Under the pieces are notes generated by a model. The model had not been told where the DNA came from and made no database searches. It saw only the letters and a program-made list of their open reading frames with translations. The translations under genes and the position numbers were made by a program. This document shows positions 6,256 to 8,024 of a DNA stretch of 8,024 bases, in pieces. Source of the DNA: Bacteroidia bacterium. Lineage in GTDB: Bacteria > Bacteroidota > Bacteroidia > UKL13-3. The first letter of the stretch is position 1. The number at the start of each line of letters is the position of its first letter. The stretch spans positions 1-8,024 of the forward strand of contig JAKRSG010000296.1 in NCBI GenBank assembly GCA_022402405.1, written 5' to 3'.

Positions 6256-7536
6256 ATGAAAGAAGAACTACTCCATTTTTTGTGGCAGCATAAATATTTG
6301 CTACAAAAAGAACTATTTACTGTAAAGGCAGAGCCTATACAGATTGTAAAAACCGGACTATTAAACCGAAATGCGGGTCCCGATTTTTTTAATGCCCAGG
6401 TAAAGATTGCCGATAAATTATGGGTTGGAAATATTGAAATACATATTAAGAGCAGTGATTGGCTCAAGCATGGCCATCAGCATGATTCTGCTTACCACAA
6501 TGTAATTCTTCATGTGGTTTGGCAGCACGATACAGAGATATTAGACCCGTATAAAAATCCGTATCCAACATTAGAAATTGCTAGATTAATTCCGCCACAA
6601 ATTTTAAAGAACTATCAAAAGCTCATGGACTCCAAGAATGACATTCCGTGCAGTAATATATTTAAACCATTGCCTTCTATACTATGGGATAATTGGATAA
6701 ACCGATTAAGTATAGAGCGATTAAAAAACAAGGTTGAGAACATTGAGTTTTCCTTTCAAAAACTAGGTTTACATTGGGAGGAATTATTGTATCAACAAAT
6801 TGCCATTGTGTTCGGGCAGAAAACAAACGCAGCTCCATTTGAAGTTTTGAGCAAGGTAATTCCCCACAGACTTATGATAAAATACCAAGCTGACTTACTA
6901 GCTTGTCAAGCCTTAATGTTGGGTGGTGCAGGATTTTTAAAAGGAAGATTCACAAATTCATTTAACCACAGTCTTCAATCCGAATTTAATTTTTTAATGA
7001 ACAAACATCAATTAAAACCACTCGACATTTCTATATGGAAATTTGGCAGAACCCGCCCTGCCAATTTTCCCAGTATAAGAATTGTTCAATTTACCGAATG
7101 CATTCGTGCGCATCAAAACCTCTTTCAGAAGCTTATTGGATGTGAGAGAATAGAAGATGTAAAAAGATGTCTACAAATAGAAGGAAACCAAACGATAGAT
7201 ATTGGAGATTTACATCCAAACAACAAAAAATCTTTTGTAGAAAAAGTAGCTCTAAGTGATAATATGCTAAATAGTATTTTAATAAATGCTGTTATTCCTG
7301 TATTATTTTTCTTTGGGAAATACACCCAGCAAGAATTCCTCTGCGAGCGCGTATTTGCCTGGCTTCAAGAATTACCTGCAGAAGAAAATCATATTACAAA
7401 ACAATGGAATAAATTAAAAATAAGTTTTAACTACGCCCATGAAACCCAAGCGATGATTCAATTAAAAAACTATTATTGCAATAAAAATAATTGTTTAGCA
7501 TGCGCAGTAGGCAATCAGATATTAAAGTTAGAGTAA
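6256..7536 (+). CDS. DUF2851 family protein, function unknown
   Basis: I recognise this 426-residue protein as the DUF2851 family (Pfam PF11013) of Bacteroidota; the length is normal for the family. It has no signal peptide or membrane segment and is probably cytosolic. The conserved part is near the N-terminus: LNRNAGPDFFNAQV (36-49), then WVGNIEIHIKSSDW (56-69), then several His and Asp residues (His72, His74, His76, Asp77, His81) and VILHVVWQHD (83-92). The Asp43, Glu61, His63 and Lys65 arrangement recalls metal-dependent nuclease cores, but that is only my inference. The middle is helical-looking and unremarkable. The C-terminus carries a Cys cluster, C-x4-C-x2-C at 408, 413 and 416, followed by AVGNQ. 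The ATG is the first in frame after the divergent intergenic region. The next gene starts inside its last codons (37-base overlap), so the two are probably translated together. Confidence 0.88.
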   Translation: MKEELLHFLWQHKYLLQKELFTVKAEPIQIVKTGLLNRNAGPDFFNAQVKIADKLWVGNIEIHIKSSDWLKHGHQHDSAYHNVILHVVWQHDTEILDPYKNPYPTLEIARLIPPQILKNYQKLMDSKNDIPCSNIFKPLPSILWDNWINRLSIERLKNKVENIEFSFQKLGLHWEELLYQQIAIVFGQKTNAAPFEVLSKVIPHRLMIKYQADLLACQALMLGGAGFLKGRFTNSFNHSLQSEFNFLMNKHQLKPLDISIWKFGRTRPANFPSIRIVQFTECIRAHQNLFQKLIGCERIEDVKRCLQIEGNQTIDIGDLHPNNKKSFVEKVALSDNMLNSILINAVIPVLFFFGKYTQQEFLCERVFAWLQELPAEENHITKQWNKLKISFNYAHETQAMIQLKNYYCNKNNCLACAVGNQILKLE

Positions 7537-8024
7537 TTTTTCTGAGTTTAGTACTAAGTTTTGGAACCTTATTTAGTTGTTTAGCTCAAGATAAAATTGT
7601 TTTTAAAAACAATGTTTCGGGCAAAGTAATAAAGGCTCGTTTAGGCGATCAAATAAGTGTTAGATACAAAGGCTATTTGGGTCAGACAGAAAGCTATAAG
7701 CATACGCTAACAGAAATATACGATAGCAGCTTTGTGCTAGGTGTAAATTTTATGGGGCCAGATTTGAGTCAGGCCAAAGAAATACAATACAAAGATATCA
7801 TTGCCTTTAGAAGAATGAGTCTTGGAAGGGTATTTTTAAAATCAACTTTAAGCTTAGGTTCAGCCGTGGCAACCATTATTGTTTTGGATAGACTTTACAA
7901 AGAGCAAAGTTTAAGTTTTGGACAAAGAATTGGGGTTTCGTTGGGAGTGGGCTTGGGAGTAAATATATTGATTAACGCCATTTTATCCGAAAAACCAAAA
8001 TATCAGGTAAAAGATGGATGGGAA
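7500..8024 (+). CDS. Exported or membrane protein of unknown function, 3' end missing
   Basis: This open frame runs 175 codons from ATG 7500 to the window edge without a stop. The N-terminus MRSRQSDIKVR followed by a hydrophobic run (VIFLSLVLSFG to LFSCLAQ, about 12-31) is a signal peptide or first membrane segment, likely cut after CLA. Residues about 33-100 (GKVIKARLGDQISVRYKGYL to IQYKDIIAFRR) look like a small beta-barrel, of the kind where a short strand-rich module sets a threshold or membrane-associated interaction; I cannot name it. Two glycine-containing hydrophobic segments follow at about 109-126 (KSTLSLGSAVATIIVL) and 136-157 (FGQRIGVSLGVGLGVNILI), so the mature protein probably sits in the membrane. 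LFSC is a poor lipobox because of Phe at -2. ATG 7500 is the only ATG upstream of the hydrophobic run in this frame. The 37-base overlap with the DUF2851 gene suggests translational coupling. Confidence 0.8.
   Translation, partial: MRSRQSDIKVRVIFLSLVLSFGTLFSCLAQDKIVFKNNVSGKVIKARLGDQISVRYKGYLGQTESYKHTLTEIYDSSFVLGVNFMGPDLSQAKEIQYKDIIAFRRMSLGRVFLKSTLSLGSAVATIIVLDRLYKEQSLSFGQRIGVSLGVGLGVNILINAILSEKPKYQVKDGWE

Noticed and set aside
7573..7592. Lipoprotein signal (LFSC) in the last gene
   Set aside because: Phe at -2 is a poor fit to the lipobox, and CLA followed by Gln gives a plausible ordinary signal peptidase site.

Overview
The window is AT-rich, tightly packed bacterial chromosome, most likely from a member of the Bacteroidota. 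Three things point there: a secreted protein with a type IX secretion (Por) C-terminal sorting domain, a DUF2851-family gene (a family I know essentially from Bacteroidota), and the lack of clear Shine-Dalgarno sequences ahead of the starts. I cannot resolve order or genus. I see no tRNA, rRNA, CRISPR array, insertion sequence or prophage gene.

Left block, plus strand (2-3579): four genes run head to tail with almost no spacing. They are the 3' part of a PAS/hybrid histidine kinase with a fused receiver, a MenI/YdiI-like hotdog thioesterase (4-base ATGA overlap), an isochorismate synthase (11-base overlap), and a class I SAM methyltransferase (5-base gap, or a 4-base overlap if a TTG start is used). 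Isochorismate synthase opens menaquinone synthesis and DHNA-CoA thioesterase acts late in it, so the middle pair looks like a split piece of the menaquinone pathway. The kinase and methyltransferase have no obvious biochemical tie to it. The thioesterase has Asn where the usual HGG active-site motif has His.

Middle block, minus strand (6104-3576): one large gene for a secreted endonuclease I. Its order is signal peptide, N-terminal beta-sandwich-like region, choice-of-anchor-D-like Ig domain, FN3-like region, endonuclease I core, Ig-like region and T9SS sorting domain. It converges on the methyltransferase gene. The two stop codons overlap, and both lie inside a perfect 14-bp inverted repeat that looks like a two-way terminator written into both coding ends.

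Right block, plus strand (6256-8024): after a 151-base divergent intergenic region comes a DUF2851 gene, then a gene overlapping it by 37 bases that leaves the window. The second gene encodes an exported or membrane protein with a signal peptide, a small beta-rich segment and two glycine-rich hydrophobic segments. The functions of both are unknown.

I found no clear new defence or mobile system. The items most worth following are the dense His/Asp/Glu/Lys cluster plus C-terminal Cys cluster in the DUF2851 protein, the His-to-Asn change in the thioesterase, and the shared-stop hairpin.
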